This document shows, in pieces, positions 10,641 to 22,748 of a stretch of 64,000 nt of DNA. Location of the stretch: positions 1,717,540,889 through 1,717,604,888 of the forward strand of contig OY728125.1 of assembly GCA_963277665.1 (NCBI GenBank). Direction: 5' to 3'. How positions within the stretch are numbered: position 1 is the stretch's first letter; each line of letters opens with the position of its first letter. Under the pieces are notes generated by a model. The model was given only the letters and a program-made list of their open reading frames with translations, made no database searches and was not told the origin of the DNA. This stretch comes from Viscum album (Eukaryota; Streptophyta; Magnoliopsida; Santalales; Viscaceae). The position numbers and the translations under genes are program-made.

Positions 10641-12340
10641 TCACATTAACCCCCCCTCCTGAATGGGCTTTGCCATTATCTCCCAGGACACCCAATGCCG
10701 CTTCCCCTTAGAGCATGCGCCCCACATAAAACTATCCAAAATCTTTTCAACCACACTAATGACCCCCTTGGGCATAGTGGTGGAATCCAAAGCATGGATA
10801 GGTATGTCCGAAAGGACACTGTTAATTAGGGAAATCCTCCCCCCAAACAAGAGGTATCGACTCTTCCAATTCAGTACCCGACTAGAGATTTTACACACAA
10901 TCTTATCAAAGTCCCGTACCTTGAGTCTTCCCGATAAAATGGGGGTTCCAAGGAACTCTATAGGAAAGAAAACATGCTACATTCCCAACCTGCTGCATAG
11001 AGAAGAGATCCTGTCGGCCTAGAATTTGGTAGAAATATAGAAATTTCGCTTATAATTATTCACCACTTTCCCACTCTAGTAACAATACTCCTCCATAACC
11101 TTCTTAATTCCTTTGACTGACCTCTTCCCACCATTCGTGAAAATGAAAGTGTCATCCACAAACATCAAATAAGAAATTGATACATGGTTCCACCTCCTTT
11201 GAAAAGGGAGCAAACCACCGCTGTAAAGACTCTTGTTGATGAGGCAGTTAAGAGTTTACTGAGCTAAGATAAAAATACTGGGGGAGATAGGATAACCCTG
11301 GAAAAGCCCCCTAGGTTTCCTTACCATGAGTCCTTCCCATAATCAAAACTGCCATCCATGAGGAGCAGAAACACCTTAACATAAGATTAGAAGCCCTGAT
11401 GCAAAACTCCATTACCCTTAGGACCCGGTTAATGAAACCCCACTCCATCGTATCATAGGCCTTGTTCATGTCTATCTTGAATTACAAGTTCGAACCATGT
11501 GTCTTGTTATTGATATCCCTCAGCATTTCCTGCGCCAGACCGATGGCCCCCTGAATAGACCGCCCCTTCACAAAACCATGCTGCTCAAGTGAGACCCCTC
11601 GGGGGAAGAACCTGGACAACCTCAAGTTGATGATAGAAGCCATAATTTTTTAGGGAAGATTGCACATACTCATCGAATGGAAATGCGAAAGAGAATAAGG
11701 ATTTATAATATTTGGAATAATCACAAGAGTGGTGGCACTGGAAACCCTTGGAAGACTCCCACCCCAAAAGAAATCCTGAATGACAACAATAATATCAGCT
11801 TTAATCACCTCTCATGGATCCCTAAAAATTAAACCAGGAAAGCCATCATGACCCAGGGCACTCTATGGATTGAGATTCATCATGGCCGAATAAACTTCCT
11901 CCTCTTTCAGGATCCTCTCTAAGTACTCATTTTCACTGATAGCAACAGAGGGAATCACAGCCTCCCAAAGGGCCGCATTGCCACTTGGGTAGCACGTGGC
12001 CATCCACGAATTAGGACCGAACTGGAGATCCCTAAATAAAGAATGGTCCATGCTCCCACCATGTCTCTATCATTCGTGTACGTACCATCCTTAAGTAAAA
12101 TATATGGTTTGCTAATGTGCCCTCGCTCCGTTAGGCAGGCATGAAAAAAGGCCGAATTCTTATCACCTTCCGCAACCACTTAATCCTAGATCTTTTGCAA
12201 GAAACTCACTTCGGCTTAAGGATCATCTTGACCCAAACCTCTTTCTTTTTGGATAGCTCCTCAAACATAGTATCGCTCCACCACTGCTCAAGGATAGTCT
12301 CCATACAATCAATACTCTGTTTCAGACTCTACAAATCCTG
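10641..12340 (-). pseudogene. LINE reverse transcriptase domain, broken
   Basis: This is the RT that copies LINE RNA onto the nicked target. The catalytic box reads MFVDDTFIF on the minus strand at about 11140-11165, so both aspartates survive. Downstream, 10641-10898 is open and reads LNWKSRYLLFGGRISLIN, then VEKILDSFMWG and KRHWVSWEIMAKPIQEGGL. This is the conserved thumb/post-RT region of plant LINEs (S-x-W-x-x-x-x-L-S-x-x-G-R-x-x-L-I-x-x-V-L). Stops and frameshifts are frequent between 11100 and 12340, where the finger and palm blocks should be. Confidence 0.8.
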
Positions 12341-12640
12341 ATCAGGAAGCGGTAGGCCTGCTTCCCACACCTGTATCCTGGACTTCAGTCACCTCAGGTT
12401 ATTGTTCACTGAACCCCACAAGTGCCCCTATACCGGCCTGCTCCATAGTTCAGAAATGACCTATTTGAATCCAGGAAGGCTGGTCCAGTACCGATAGAAC
12501 CTGATCCCTCCCAGGGTTGGATGCCCTAGAACAAGAAAAATCAGGAGTGGAGAATGGTCAGAGATCCCACAGACCAGGTGCTTAAAGCTTGCATTGGGAA
12601 ACATAGTTAACACATTAACATTGGCAAGGCAATGGTCAAT

Positions 12641-13225
12641 TCAGCTCCAACACCGACTCCTACCCCTATGGTAGTTACACCAAGTGAAAGGATCTCCCAA
12701 GAAACCGAAATATGTCAAACCAGATCCTGTAATAAAATGAGCAATGTCCAAGCTAGCCCTTCTAGGAAAGGTACCCCTACCCTTTTTCTCCTCAGGATCA
12801 ACCATCACATTGAATTCACCCCCCACAAACCAAGGGGATTCCCCCAGATCAATGTGGCTCAAGTCTTTCCACAACTGTTTTCTACGGAAAGCATCACAAC
12901 TTGCATACACAAAATTCACCAACACACTATCCCCTCCCTTCGACACCTTTATAGTGATAAAATGATCACCTGAGGAAATCAGATCAATCGAGACTTACCT
13001 ATTCCAAAAGATCCAAATGTGACTGTTAACCGGGTCCGCATGCAAAGCACTATGCAGTTTGAGCTTTTAACAGAAACTCTTGATCCTTTCAGACCTCTGT
13101 TTGTGTTCAAGGACAGCCACCAAGGACACCTTGTTCTTTCAAAACTCAGAGATGATGAAATCTGATTTCACCCGGGCTCCAAGGCTGTGGGAATTCCATA
13201 TGAACAATGATAACATTAAAAGGAT
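12641..13225 (-). pseudogene. LINE endonuclease domain (APE type), broken
   Basis: This is the N-terminal part of LINE ORF2, which nicks target DNA. From 13225 leftwards the minus strand reads IWNSHSLGARVKSDFI, VSLVAVLEHKQRSERIKSF, then LVNFVYASCDAFRRKQLW, WFVGGEFNVMVDPEEK and GFLGDPFTWCNYHRGRSR. These match the family blocks around N-x-x-G-L, the E-H-K metal-binding Glu, the Y-A-S strand, the G-D-F-N motif and the F-T-W-x-N motif. Here the G-D-F-N aspartate is a glutamate (GGEFNVM). Three stops fall between 13225 and 12965; the 12641-12946 portion is uninterrupted. Confidence 0.8.
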
Positions 13226-13899
13226 AGGGACCTGGTATTGAACCCATGTAGCATGGTCATTGTAAGAGGGGAAGCCATACCTTCCTTAAATTTTCTTAAC
13301 TTAGACCTAGTGCACATACCCAGGCTAGAGGCAGGTCAGAAACCTCTTGTCTGGACTGCTGGAGAACCAGTAATGAAGGGCCTACTCCCCACTACAATGG
13401 GCGAAGATGGTGGGAACAATTGCAATATGGCAACACCCAGATCCTCCAGATCACTAGCCTGAGAGAGAGGAGTGGGAACCTACTCACTGACCAACACCAG
13501 AATAGGAGGGGAAGGCTCTAGCCTGTCCTCCTGCCTCATAAAGGGAACCTCCTAGACCAAATTATGAGGTAGAACCAGGAGACCAGCAGACCTGAGGGGA
13601 AGCTGGGGAACTATTTCCAAAAGACCACCCCAATAGCATCTGACTTGGATTGACATAAGAGGTAAAAATCTCAGAGGCCAAAACCCTGGGCTCCCGAGAA
13701 GTAGAACTCGCAGGAACCAGCCCTGGAGGGGCATCTGGGCAGGGAAGGTCCGAAGCTTAACAACACAATTGAACCGAGGAGACTTCCTGGGCCGCACCCT
13801 GAAATGGTAAAGAGTCCTTGACCAGGCCAAACACCTGACCATCTGAGGAAGAAGCTGAGGGAGGCACATGGAAGAGCCTTCGACCTCCGCTCTTTCGAT

Positions 13900-14600
13900 T
13901 CCTAAAGGCCTGGAAAGAATGACCCTGAAGTCCACACGAGCTGCAGAAGTGCGGAAACACCTGGAAGAACAGGTCCTAATGCCACTCCACTGAACCCTAC
14001 ACCTTCAGAGCTAGCGATTCTGGAATAGGAGCCGATAGATCCAACTCATCACAAATACGAGCCACCCACAAATCCTCGCCACATAGAGTTTGCTCGTCAG
14101 CATAGAGGAACCCACCGAAAGAATTCCCAATGGCCTTCATAAATGACTTGTTTTGGAATGAAAATGGGATCCTAGGGAGGTTGACCCAGACCGCAGGAAT
14201 GGGACTCTCCTTCCCTCTATGAGCATCCATAGACCAGTAGGACAGATTGAAGTGCCAACAACTCAACATCTGAGGCGAGTTGAACAAGGTATGGATGAAA
14301 TCCCTCTCTGAATAAAAGACCAAAAAAATGAGAGCCAATGGATGGAGGAAATACGAGCATGAACCTACATCCCCCAAGAATCCACAAAGCGCCAGAACAC
14401 ATGGACAGACAGCTTCGCATCCCTGAAGTGGGCCACAAGGGTCCACTGGAGGCCAGCCACTGCATCTTCAAAATCCGAATAAGAGACCTCCAATTATATA
14501 CATGAACCCTCCTGCGACACCTTCGGGGAGATCAGGGCAGCTTCTGGAAAACACACCTGCAAACCCTTGGACGAACCACACAACACTTCCATGAAGGATA
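13900..14600 (-). pseudogene. LINE ORF1 protein (DUF4283 plus zinc knuckle), broken
   Basis: ORF1 of plant LINEs is an RNA-binding protein. The minus strand shows LSYWSMDAHRGKES, VWVNLPRIP, KAIGNSFGGFLYADEQT and VARICDELDLSAPIPESL, the typical run of the DUF4283 domain. About 40 bases further left comes CSSCGLQGHSFQAF, a C-x2-C-x4-H-x4-F zinc knuckle with the last cysteine replaced by Phe (13909-13953). At least two frames are needed to follow the N-terminal part between 14600 and 14300, so frameshifts are present. A proline- and serine-rich tail seems to continue to about 13560. Confidence 0.75.
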
Positions 14601-14679
14601 GATCTAACCGCCGATGCTGAAATGATCTAGAGGGATCCCGCGCCGTTGTTGAAATGTTGTAACATGTATATGTCTTAAT

Positions 14680-15200
14680 ACTACGGCCCTAAATAATTAC
14701 ATTTCATTTGGTTTCTCAGCACACCTATAAAAATTCACTATTTATTTTCTACTCAGTATAGTGGAACATGCTCATCAGCACTAAATAGTACAATAGTGAA
14801 ATAAGATAGATTGATATCTAAAGGGTTATAACCGTAGTCATTAATAATTAAGCTTATTCACACAATAGAAGAGTCTCAAGAGGAAGCTGGTATAGGTCCA
14901 GTGTCTTTTAGAGGTAACATCAATATAAATTCATCTTTACTGGATAATTTCATTGATATTTCCCCATCTTACTCATTTGTATTTAATTTTAGTGTGAACC
15001 TAATAAATCATCTTATGGATATTTTGTCTTATTATATGGATTTTACTACAACCCTTGAAAAAAAGAGAGATAACGGTCTCCATTATATTGCTTGTGATTT
15101 CTCTTTATTAGACATTAATTTATCTTTTAATTTTTTTCTCAATATGAAACTTCTTGATGTCATTTTTAAAATGGATTGGATAATTTCTAAAAAGGACTAA
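14680..15200 (+). pseudogene. chromovirus B protease region remnant
   Basis: After the LINE, chromovirus B resumes. Near 15156-15179 the plus strand reads DVIFKMDW followed closely by Lys-Lys-Asp. This aligns with the D-V-I-L-G-M-D-W-L block that closes the retroviral-type protease region of Ty3/gypsy polyproteins, with the central Leu-Gly changed. The catalytic D-T/S-G-A box should lie upstream but is not recognisable. The 99-codon open frame at 14901-15200 holds this motif. Confidence 0.55.
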
Positions 15201-15469
15201 ATTGAATATTACCTTTGGTAATTTTAATTTACTATTCCCAATGTAGTGTTTAGATTATTTTATGCGTAATTAGACTTGAGGTATAATAGGGTTGGGCCTT
15301 CTTATCTAGAGTTAGAGAATTTAGTATCAGTGTCTATTTTTATCTGCATGGGGAAACATTTTTTTGTGATACCCATACTATTATCATCATGTTTCTATAA
15401 GTATTTCCTTTTGAATTTTCTAGTTTCCCAATTGTAAAAGAGGTAGATTTCTCTATTGATTTAGTATAT

Positions 15470-16715
15470 AGCATTAAAATGGTATCTGTTCCATATTTTC
15501 TTATAGAACTAGCATATTTGAAAGAATTAAATACTAATTTAGATTATTTATTGGAGAAAGGATTTATATGATTGAGTGTGTCATCTTGGGAATCACATAT
15601 CCACATTGTATTGAAAGGTGGCGAACCACATCACCCATGTGTCGACTACTGAAAACATAATCGAGTTATGGTAATGAACATGTATATTTTACCATAGATT
15701 GATGATATATTTGACTAGTTGAAGGGGAAAAAGTAGTTATCAGAGATTGACCATTGACTTGGTAATCACTAGTTAAGAATAAAAAATATTAAAATAATAA
15801 GATCTTCTCTCAGAGAATGTTTGACCATTATGAGTAACTTTTCATTCCATTTGGTCTATCCAATTCTCATAAATTCATTATATAATTGATGAAAAGAACA
15901 TTTCATGTGTATCCTGACATTTTCATGGTGGTCTTTATTGATAAAATCCTAGTTTAAAATCAATATGGGGACTATCATGTGAATCATCATGTTATATGTC
16001 TGGAAATTTTTAGAAACTATCCACTACATTCTAAGCTATCAATATCTGTTTTTAGATTCATAAAGTGAGGTTTTGGGGAGATGTGTTCTCATAACAAGAA
16101 AATTAAGTTGATACTGATAGGTTGAAAAATGTTATGACATGGAACAACCCACAAAACGATATCTAGATTCAAAGAATATTGGGTTTAGTGTGGTATCATC
16201 ACTGGGTTGTAATTTATTTTTCTGTTATGGATTCCCCGATGACCACACTCTTCTGGAAGGGAGTGATGTTTTTATTTATTTAAAAATGAAAAATTAATTT
16301 ATTTTACCTAAATATAATATTACATCTTATTCCGGTGTTGACTCTTCCTAAATCATGGTTGAGCTTTGTGGTAATTAGTGACATATAAGGATCATATTTA
16401 GGTTTCATTATTATGTAGGGTAATCACATGATAGCCTATGGTTTTCAAATGCTTAGGCTGTATGAGAAATATTATATGACCCATGACTATGAACATACAT
16501 CCATGATGAATGATCCTAAGAGTTGGTGTTATTGAATTTTGGAGATGTTTTTACCATTTATTGTGAATAAGACATCATGAGTTATATATTTTAGGAAACA
16601 TATTAGATCCTCCATCATAAACATTTAGTGGAGTACCTACAATGTTTTGATTTCAAAATTTCCTATACCCCTTGGAAGTAGAATGTTTTTGTTAATGCCT
16701 TATGTAGGTAACTTT
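15470..16715 (+). pseudogene. pol: chromovirus B reverse transcriptase and RNase H, decayed
   Basis: Conceptual reading shows LLEKGFI (15548), a CVDY block (about 15640), IDDIFD-stop-LKG (about 15700), then VFIDKIL at 15931-15951 in place of the V-F-I-D-D-I-L catalytic box, so the second Asp is lost. A shifted frame then gives the S-F-L-G-H-V-I-type block and a W-x-R-P-Q-N motif near 16080-16170. RNase H follows as IAYGFQMLRLYEKYYMTHDYE (about 16430-16493) and YLQCFDFKISYTP near 16650. This is the standard RT-RNase H order of chromoviruses. Stops occur every few codons; it cannot be functional. Confidence 0.75.
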
Positions 16716-17329
16716 TAACCGGAATGATGAATGAATCATTAATATAGTAAAACATGATAATTATAATAGAAATGTTTAATTTAGGTGTATAGGATGAAGA
16801 TTCCAAGATTTTCATGGAATGTATGTAGTTGAACTCCGCTCTTATTGAGAACATTATTTTATAATAGAATCTTGATGATTAATTATATAGAATTATGGAC
16901 TCTCTTTATGGTGGGGAGACCAAAAGTGAGTGGAAATTCTATTCGGGTTACATCTTGTGTTTCCAAAATATATTTGTTGCACCATTTTCTATAAGGAATT
17001 CCATAATGGGGGATTTACATAACTCACAGTGGGTACTACCCTCTAGAACCACAAAGATATTTTATGAGATATGATGACAATTCTAGTGGATAGGTATAAG
17101 ACGAGACATTACCGATTTTTTTCTCATTGTTAGGCATTATATCTGATCTTTGACGAGCACCAGTTCCCTCCAGGTTTACATAATCCACTTCTAGTGATGA
17201 ATTTTTTGTGGGATGATATTTATATGTACATTGTGGTTTTTTTACCATGTACCCCTTGAAGAAATGTTGATATTTGTTTTGTGATCAATAGGACGACCAT
17301 ATTCGCATAGTTTATACACATTTGAGATA

Positions 17330-17990
17330 AAACCAATTTTGATGAGTTTGTAAATCTATATGGGAAAAATATTTTTTGTTTTCATGGAGTTCCATCTAAA
17401 ATAGTCTCTGATAGGGATCCTTATTTTACCTCTCATTTTTTAAAATTACTTCATAAGGTTTTGAGATTTTATGTTCATTTATTAATGAAATACTATTCAC
17501 AAATGGATATACATATAGAAAGAGACCTACATGTTCTTGAGGAGATTTTATGTGTTTGTTTCCTTGATTATGGAGGATCATGAGATATACATTTGGTACT
17601 AGTTGTGTTTTCATATAATAGATGTTTCCTGTAATCAATTTAGAAGGATCATATTGAGGCCTAGTATGGAATTATTTGTAAATGTCCACTATGACTGTAA
17701 ATGGTTGGTGAATGTTCATTGGTTATATATATCATGGTCCAAGAAATGATGGAAAAGATTCAATTTATTTGGTAGAGAATTTTGACAATATAGATCTTCT
17801 ATAAATCATATGATTACCAATAGAGCTGACCTTTAGAGTTTCTATTTGGAGGGTAGATATTTTTGAGAGTTTCACCTTTATTTGGTCATGTACCACTTAT
17901 GAAATATTGGATACATGAGCCTCAGATTATTTCACTATTTGAGGATATTGAGATGTAGTGAAATTTGGCTCCCTTTTAATCACTTCCACC
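17330..17990 (+). pseudogene. pol: chromovirus B integrase core and C-terminal part, decayed
   Basis: The most intact block is IVSDRDPYFTSHF at 17401-17439, the integrase S-D-R-D-P-x-F-T-S motif carrying a catalytic Asp of the DDE triad. Next comes a degenerate H-P-Q-T-D-G-Q-x-E-R block (YYSQMDIHIERDLHVLEE) near 17490-17540 with the catalytic Glu region, then LDYGGS and FSYN blocks near 17570-17615. The upstream H-H-C-C zinc-binding segment (16720-17330) is not recognisable. Integrase inserts the cDNA into host DNA. Confidence 0.7.
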
Positions 17991-17999
17991 CAAGTTGAT

Positions 18000-18275
18000 G
18001 TTTAAAAATATTGTGTTCCATGTATTTTAGCTTTTCAAGTATCTTTCTGACCCATCTCATATACTGGGTTTGGAGGATCTTAATATTGAGCCCGATATAT
18101 CCATGATCGAGCATCTAATTAGGATAGTTGATTTCAAGACAAAGGCTCTCTGTGAGAGGATGATAATTTTTTTTCTGATTTCTAGGGAAGCATGGTCATG
18201 ATTCTTATGAGATTGGGGATCATGAGGCACTGATGAGAGAGTAGTTGACTCATCACCCTGATATGTAAGATTCTT
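18000..18275 (+). pseudogene. chromovirus B chromodomain segment, decayed
   Basis: The plus strand reads FKYLSDPSHILGLEDLNIE (about 18035-18090), then SMIEHLIRIVDFKTKALCER (about 18100-18160), then a Trp-Gly-x-x-Gly-Thr-Asp-Glu-Arg stretch after one shift. This is the spacer that follows the GPY/F module (R-K-Y-x-x-D-P-S-H-V-L) and the start of a chromodomain ([IV]-x-[IV]-D-x-K-x-x-x-L-R). In intact elements the chromodomain steers integration to marked chromatin. The element's 3' LTR starts 40 bases downstream, as usual. Confidence 0.7.
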
Positions 18276-18316
18276 GATATGATTTATGGGGATTGAAATA
18301 TTTATGTTAGGGATTT

Positions 18317-18900
18317 TGTAACATCATATCACATTCTTATAGGTATTTCATGACCATTTTTTTGAAATCATTTACATAGAGTATTTTTTTGTCTCATTCA
18401 TGGAGAATTATAATATTTCTGGATTTCATATGGGAATTCATGGTTGTCACATGGAGAGGTAAATTCATGTGGTTTTCCCCACCAAAACTTGTGCCCTATT
18501 GAGTTCCATAGTAAGGGGGTGTGGGGTTTTTTAAAACCATGTGTCCACCCTTTAAAATTATTCACCCCATGAAAATTTTTATATTCACAGTTAGATCTTG
18601 GTTAGTTATTAGTGCATCCAAAATATGCACCCCAAACAAAAGGCCAGTTGGTGCACATGATTTTGGGGCATGATTTTTCTAACAATGTAGCCCTCCCAAG
18701 GAATACATGAACACATTTTTTAATTCATCCAAAAATTAAATTAGAATTTCTAAACCCCATTTTTAATTATAATAATCCCCCATTTGACCATAAGAATATT
18801 TATTCTACCTTGGAGGCTACCAATAGGAAATTTTGGACCCTACAAACCATTTTCTTATAAGATCGACGTTTTATTGATCTTGTTTGATCTCCACCATGTA
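18317..18900 (+). repeat. chromovirus B 3' LTR (start certain, end not found)
   Basis: TGTAACATCATATCAC begins directly after a purine-rich GTTAGGGATTT segment downstream of the chromodomain. This is the usual chromovirus 3' LTR start. A matching 5' LTR was not found upstream of the gag, so the end is set arbitrarily at a composition change. Confidence 0.5.
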
Positions 18901-19800
18901 TGGGGATATCTTCTCATATAGTTTATGATAATATATATTTCTTTCTTACATATAGTATGATATATCATCTTGTAATGGCTGGATCTAAACCTTAATTTAT
19001 TGGATCTTGTCTCTAGGTTGTGTTCCAACATCTCTCTTACCACATTTTTCATTAGCATTCCTCATTATGGGAACCTCACATTTGTATTAATTTATTTAGT
19101 GGTAAGTGGTTCCCTAAGTCTTTATCATTCAATTGAAAACATATATTTCTTAACATATTTCGAAAGAATTTTTATGTGATTTAAAATATGGATTTGATAT
19201 GATTTAATATTTGATTTGAAATGATGATGAAATTTATGAAAAAACCCCAATTATGAAATTTCCTCCAACAATCAAAAAATGCATTTCCTTTCCACATCTA
19301 GAGATGCAAGGTTTTAAAAAGATACAACTAATGAAGCAATGAAAAAAAATTGGGAGCTTTCTATTATGTTTAGTTGAAAATGTTTTATTTGTTATTATTC
19401 TTTATGTAATTGTATAAATTACTTCTATCAAAATAATAGTGTCGACATATAATAGAAATTAATGAATGACATCAATAAATCTGTCTCATACTGCAATAAG
19501 TGAAACACTATCTACAAATGGAATCACAGATGGAGTCACATGCATGACATTAACACCATTATCTATCAATGGCCAGTTTATTGGACATTTTTTTGTTTAA
19601 AGCCTTATAATTCTAACTATATTATAGAATAACACAAAGTAGTAGTTTTTTTCTTCTTCGTGTACATTGCCTCAATAAGATATAACTTAGACTACATTTT
19701 CTATAGGATAATACAAGAGAATAAAAAGACCAGAAGCCTTTGTACAATCTTTAATTTCATCCTATATATATGATTTCACTATTATAATCAGAAAACATAC
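18900..19800. other. no recognisable feature
   Basis: AT-rich sequence without open frames longer than about 65 codons, tandem repeats or element ends that I can support. It may be the rest of the 3' LTR of chromovirus B. Confidence 0.3.
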
Positions 19801-19824
19801 TAAGCTGCGCAAAGGAGTTAATCA

Positions 19825-21270
19825 TCATCAAACATGTGCATCTTTAATATCGGCATCTATCGTGACTAACAAAAACATTCTATCAGATTCATCACCGGCC
19901 TCCTCAACAAGGTAAGCACAACTCATGGATTAATCATCTTCTTACAGTTACCTCGATAATTTTAGTTGCAATCATGACTGACATAAACAATATATCAGAT
20001 TCATCACATGCCTCCTTGACAAGGTAAGCACGACTCATGCTTTTACATATTTCCATGTCCATTAATAACATGTCATTTCCTACAATTTCCTCTACCAACT
20101 GAGATATATTTATACGTAAAGTTCAAGGGGTCTATAGTACTTTATCATGTAGAGGTATGATATCAAATTTAACACAAGCATATAATACCGCACACACACA
20201 CACACACTTATATATATATATATATATAATATAAGATAAAATTGTAAACTATTTTTAAAAATAATTTTAGATTATAGAAAACAATCATTTTCTCATGATA
20301 CATCAACTTTTGAGAGGTCAGGAAGGCATTCATAAATAAATGGTGTCATGCATAATACAAAAAACTATATATGTCTGATGACGTAAGAGTTTAAGTACAA
20401 ACATTAATCACTTATATATTATTTATGGCACTAAAAAGTTATGTCTGGTAGGCTACTATAGGAAACTCATTAGAACATCAAGTTGTAGATAACACAGGTT
20501 AGTTTAGTTACACAATATACATTAATGCTTCAACAAAAAGAAACAACTACCCACTAATAACTATGGTTACTGAATAATTTATTCTACATTTTCTTAATGT
20601 TCAATCAGAATATTAAGATAATGGAGACCCAACTAATGTCTGTTAGTTTTTTCAAAATTTAGTATTCTATATTATATATACTATCTACAAGGTAAAGATG
20701 ACTCATGATTATACATATTACCGTGGTCGTTAATTAGGTGTCATTTCTTAAGATTTCCTCTAACAACAGAGATATATTTACTCATACAATTCATGGGGAC
20801 TATAGTATACTACCATATACAGTTATACTATCAAAATTAACACCAGTATATAACATTACAAAAATTATTACAGATTCTAGACAACAATTGTTTTCTCATG
20901 ATACACAAACTTTTGAGAGGTCATGAACAAATTCATACATGAATGGTGACATTCATATTACAAAAAACTATATATGTATGTTGATGTAGATGTTAAAGTA
21001 TGAACATTAAAAACTTCTGTATTATTTATGGTAATAAAAAATTTACTTCTTGTTGGATACTGTAGGAAACTTAGTAGAACAAAAAATTGTAGAAAACACA
21101 GGACAATATATTTATTGAACATACATTATTACTTCAAATATAAGGAAAAAATACCCACTACTAACTGTTCTAACTGAATAATTTCTGGTATATTTTGTTA
21201 ATGTTCAATTAGGATATTCAGATATTGGAGTCCCTACTAACGTATGTCAATTTTTTCATGATTTAATGTG
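19825..21270. repeat. tandem duplication of about 668 bp with a nested 112-bp repeat
   Basis: The marker AAGGTAA[AG] next to ACTCATG occurs at 19909, 20021 and 20689. Sequence after 20021 matches sequence after 20689 over most of its length. Examples are ACTTTTGAGAGGTCA (20308, 20909), ACAAAAAACTATATATGT, AGGAAACT(C/T)A(T/G)TAGAACA, and TACCCACTA(A/C)TAACT. The first two markers are preceded by a 112-bp direct repeat sharing ATATCAGATTCATCAC. Unit 1 contains a CA/TA microsatellite that unit 2 lacks. No coding content is evident. Confidence 0.75.
20191..20229. repeat. (CA)n(TA)n microsatellite
   Basis: About nine CA units are followed directly by about ten TA units, inside the first copy of the 668-bp duplication only. 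Confidence 0.9.
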
Positions 21271-21279
21271 GTTCAATGA

Positions 21280-22330
21280 GAGAAATAGTAAATGTAGCGA
21301 TAGACCAAACCCACGTTTTAGTGTATATATATATATTGCCTACATCATATGTGAACTATTTTATTTTCATATTATCTTTAATTTTAACATACTACCTGCA
21401 TGAAACAAATTCTGTTTTTTTCATTATTGCTCAACTATGTTCGGTAGACTTTGTAAATAAAGAATATTCAGTTTTATTAGACATACAATGATGCTGTTCA
21501 TTATTAGAATGTATTAGATCCTAGGATAATGTTTTATTAAATTATTAAGATATAACAAATATTGTATATCCAACCTTTTCAAAAGGCCAGTTTCATTGAT
21601 AGGATGTATCAAATAAATGACATTTATATGACATGTTTTCAACCTCATCTATTTAACTTTACATATTTTTACTATAATATACAAAAAAACCATATTTATA
21701 CCTCTAAATTTATGTTTCCCTTCTGTATATTAACAAATAATCCATCATTGTATACTATAAAAAAATTCCAAAATAGTTATCTTTATTACAACAATTTTTT
21801 TGGCTTTCTTAGAGTTTGTTATATAGTCGAGTGATGAAATATGTCACAATTATTTGCAATCCTATGATCTGTATACTGTGAATTTTCAGAACATTCATTT
21901 TTATTACTAGTGTAGTGTTCTATTTAATTGTTATATTGGATTTTTATATATAAATATTCATTAATTAGTATTAGTCTATATAATTTTAATTTCATCTGCC
22001 AAGTGAATTTTTTATACCATGAATCTAAATACATATCGTGACCACAATTTGTTCCTGGAAGACTTCACAGAAACAATTTAGCTGAAAAACCCATAGAAAC
22101 ATGTAGTTTGTATTTTTTTTGTGAATCTAATTATTATATTTTGTCATTATTTATTCAAATTAATCCTTTTCCCAGTTCTCATTTTTAATTTTTACAACCA
22201 CACCTACAATTTATTAGTACTTCAGCTCGAATTACACAACATGAATTACTCTTTTTATTGACCCTATTTGCATTACTAGTAGGATGATGCCTGTAATAGA
22301 TTTTAGTGAAGAAAAGCATATGTGATTTCC
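21280..22330. other. no recognisable feature, AT-rich
   Basis: Two short plus-strand open frames (21276-21491, 21562-21834) have hydrophobic, AT-driven composition and no motif. I regard them as chance. Confidence 0.4.
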
Positions 22331-22748
22331 CAAAATGGCCAATAATCACGACTTGAATGAATTTGGAAATTATTTTCAATCTCCCTCCAAAAGTAGGAAA
22401 TAATTTTCATTTCTCCTTTCTTTGTTTAGATATTTCATTTTTGTGTGTCGGATTTATCCACTCCTATTCCATTTTTATGTACCAATACATTCTGATTACA
22501 AATGATTAAAAATTAATATTACAGTTAACTATTACAAATATCATTCTCTTTTCAAATAAAAATCATTAATCAGATATTTCAATTGTACGCATGGGTGAGT
22601 ACATGTTTTAAATAATCATTTTTCATAGTAGATCAGGGTACGTTTTAACTTAGAGTTTCTTGTAAGGGAATGTATTGAAGATATTAAATATATTTTAAAA
22701 AATATTTCATAAAATCAGAAGGTGTTACATTATCCACCCCTTTAATAA
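22330..22748 (-). repeat. LTR edge with polypurine tract, minus orientation (element A)
   Basis: Read on the minus strand, TTATTAAAGGGGTGGATAA is followed by TGTAACACCTTCTG, with the LTR starting at 22729. This is the classic polypurine-tract/3'-LTR junction of plant gypsy elements. The first 350-400 bases of this LTR resemble the edge at 30120 (shared pattern AAGTT[AG]AAA, then TGAT[AC]TACT). Further left the similarity ends, so this LTR is truncated or interrupted. Confidence 0.6.

Larger units (their letters stand above)
8990..14660 (-). mobile_element. plant LINE (L1-type non-LTR retrotransposon), decayed
   Basis: On the minus strand, from right to left, lie ORF1 with a DUF4283-like domain and a damaged zinc knuckle, an APE-type endonuclease, an L1-type RT with an F-V-D-D box, a zf-RVT-like region and a C-terminal RNase H. 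This is the usual order for plant LINEs. The element is markedly more GC-rich and better preserved than the chromovirus around it, so it inserted later. The left end, near AATAAAAATTTGATG read on the minus strand, has no long poly(A). I could not find a convincing target-site duplication, so ends are good to a few tens of bases. Confidence 0.85.
8480..18900 (+). mobile_element. Ty3/gypsy chromovirus 'B', highly decayed, split by a LINE
   Basis: Gag, protease, RT, RNase H, integrase and chromodomain remnants follow in the standard Ty3/gypsy order on the plus strand, ending at a TGTAACA LTR start at 18317. The LINE at about 8990-14660 separates gag from protease. The presence of a chromodomain after integrase places it among plant chromoviruses, most like the Tekay/Del type. 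All domains carry many stops and frameshifts, and the RT catalytic Asp-Asp is lost. The 5' LTR was not identified and the 3' LTR end is not defined, so both outer limits are approximate. Confidence 0.75.

Noticed and set aside
19905..20700. Plant exon with splice donors at AAGGTAAGCA
   Set aside because: The motif is part of a tandem DNA repeat, with no coherent reading frame in front of it.
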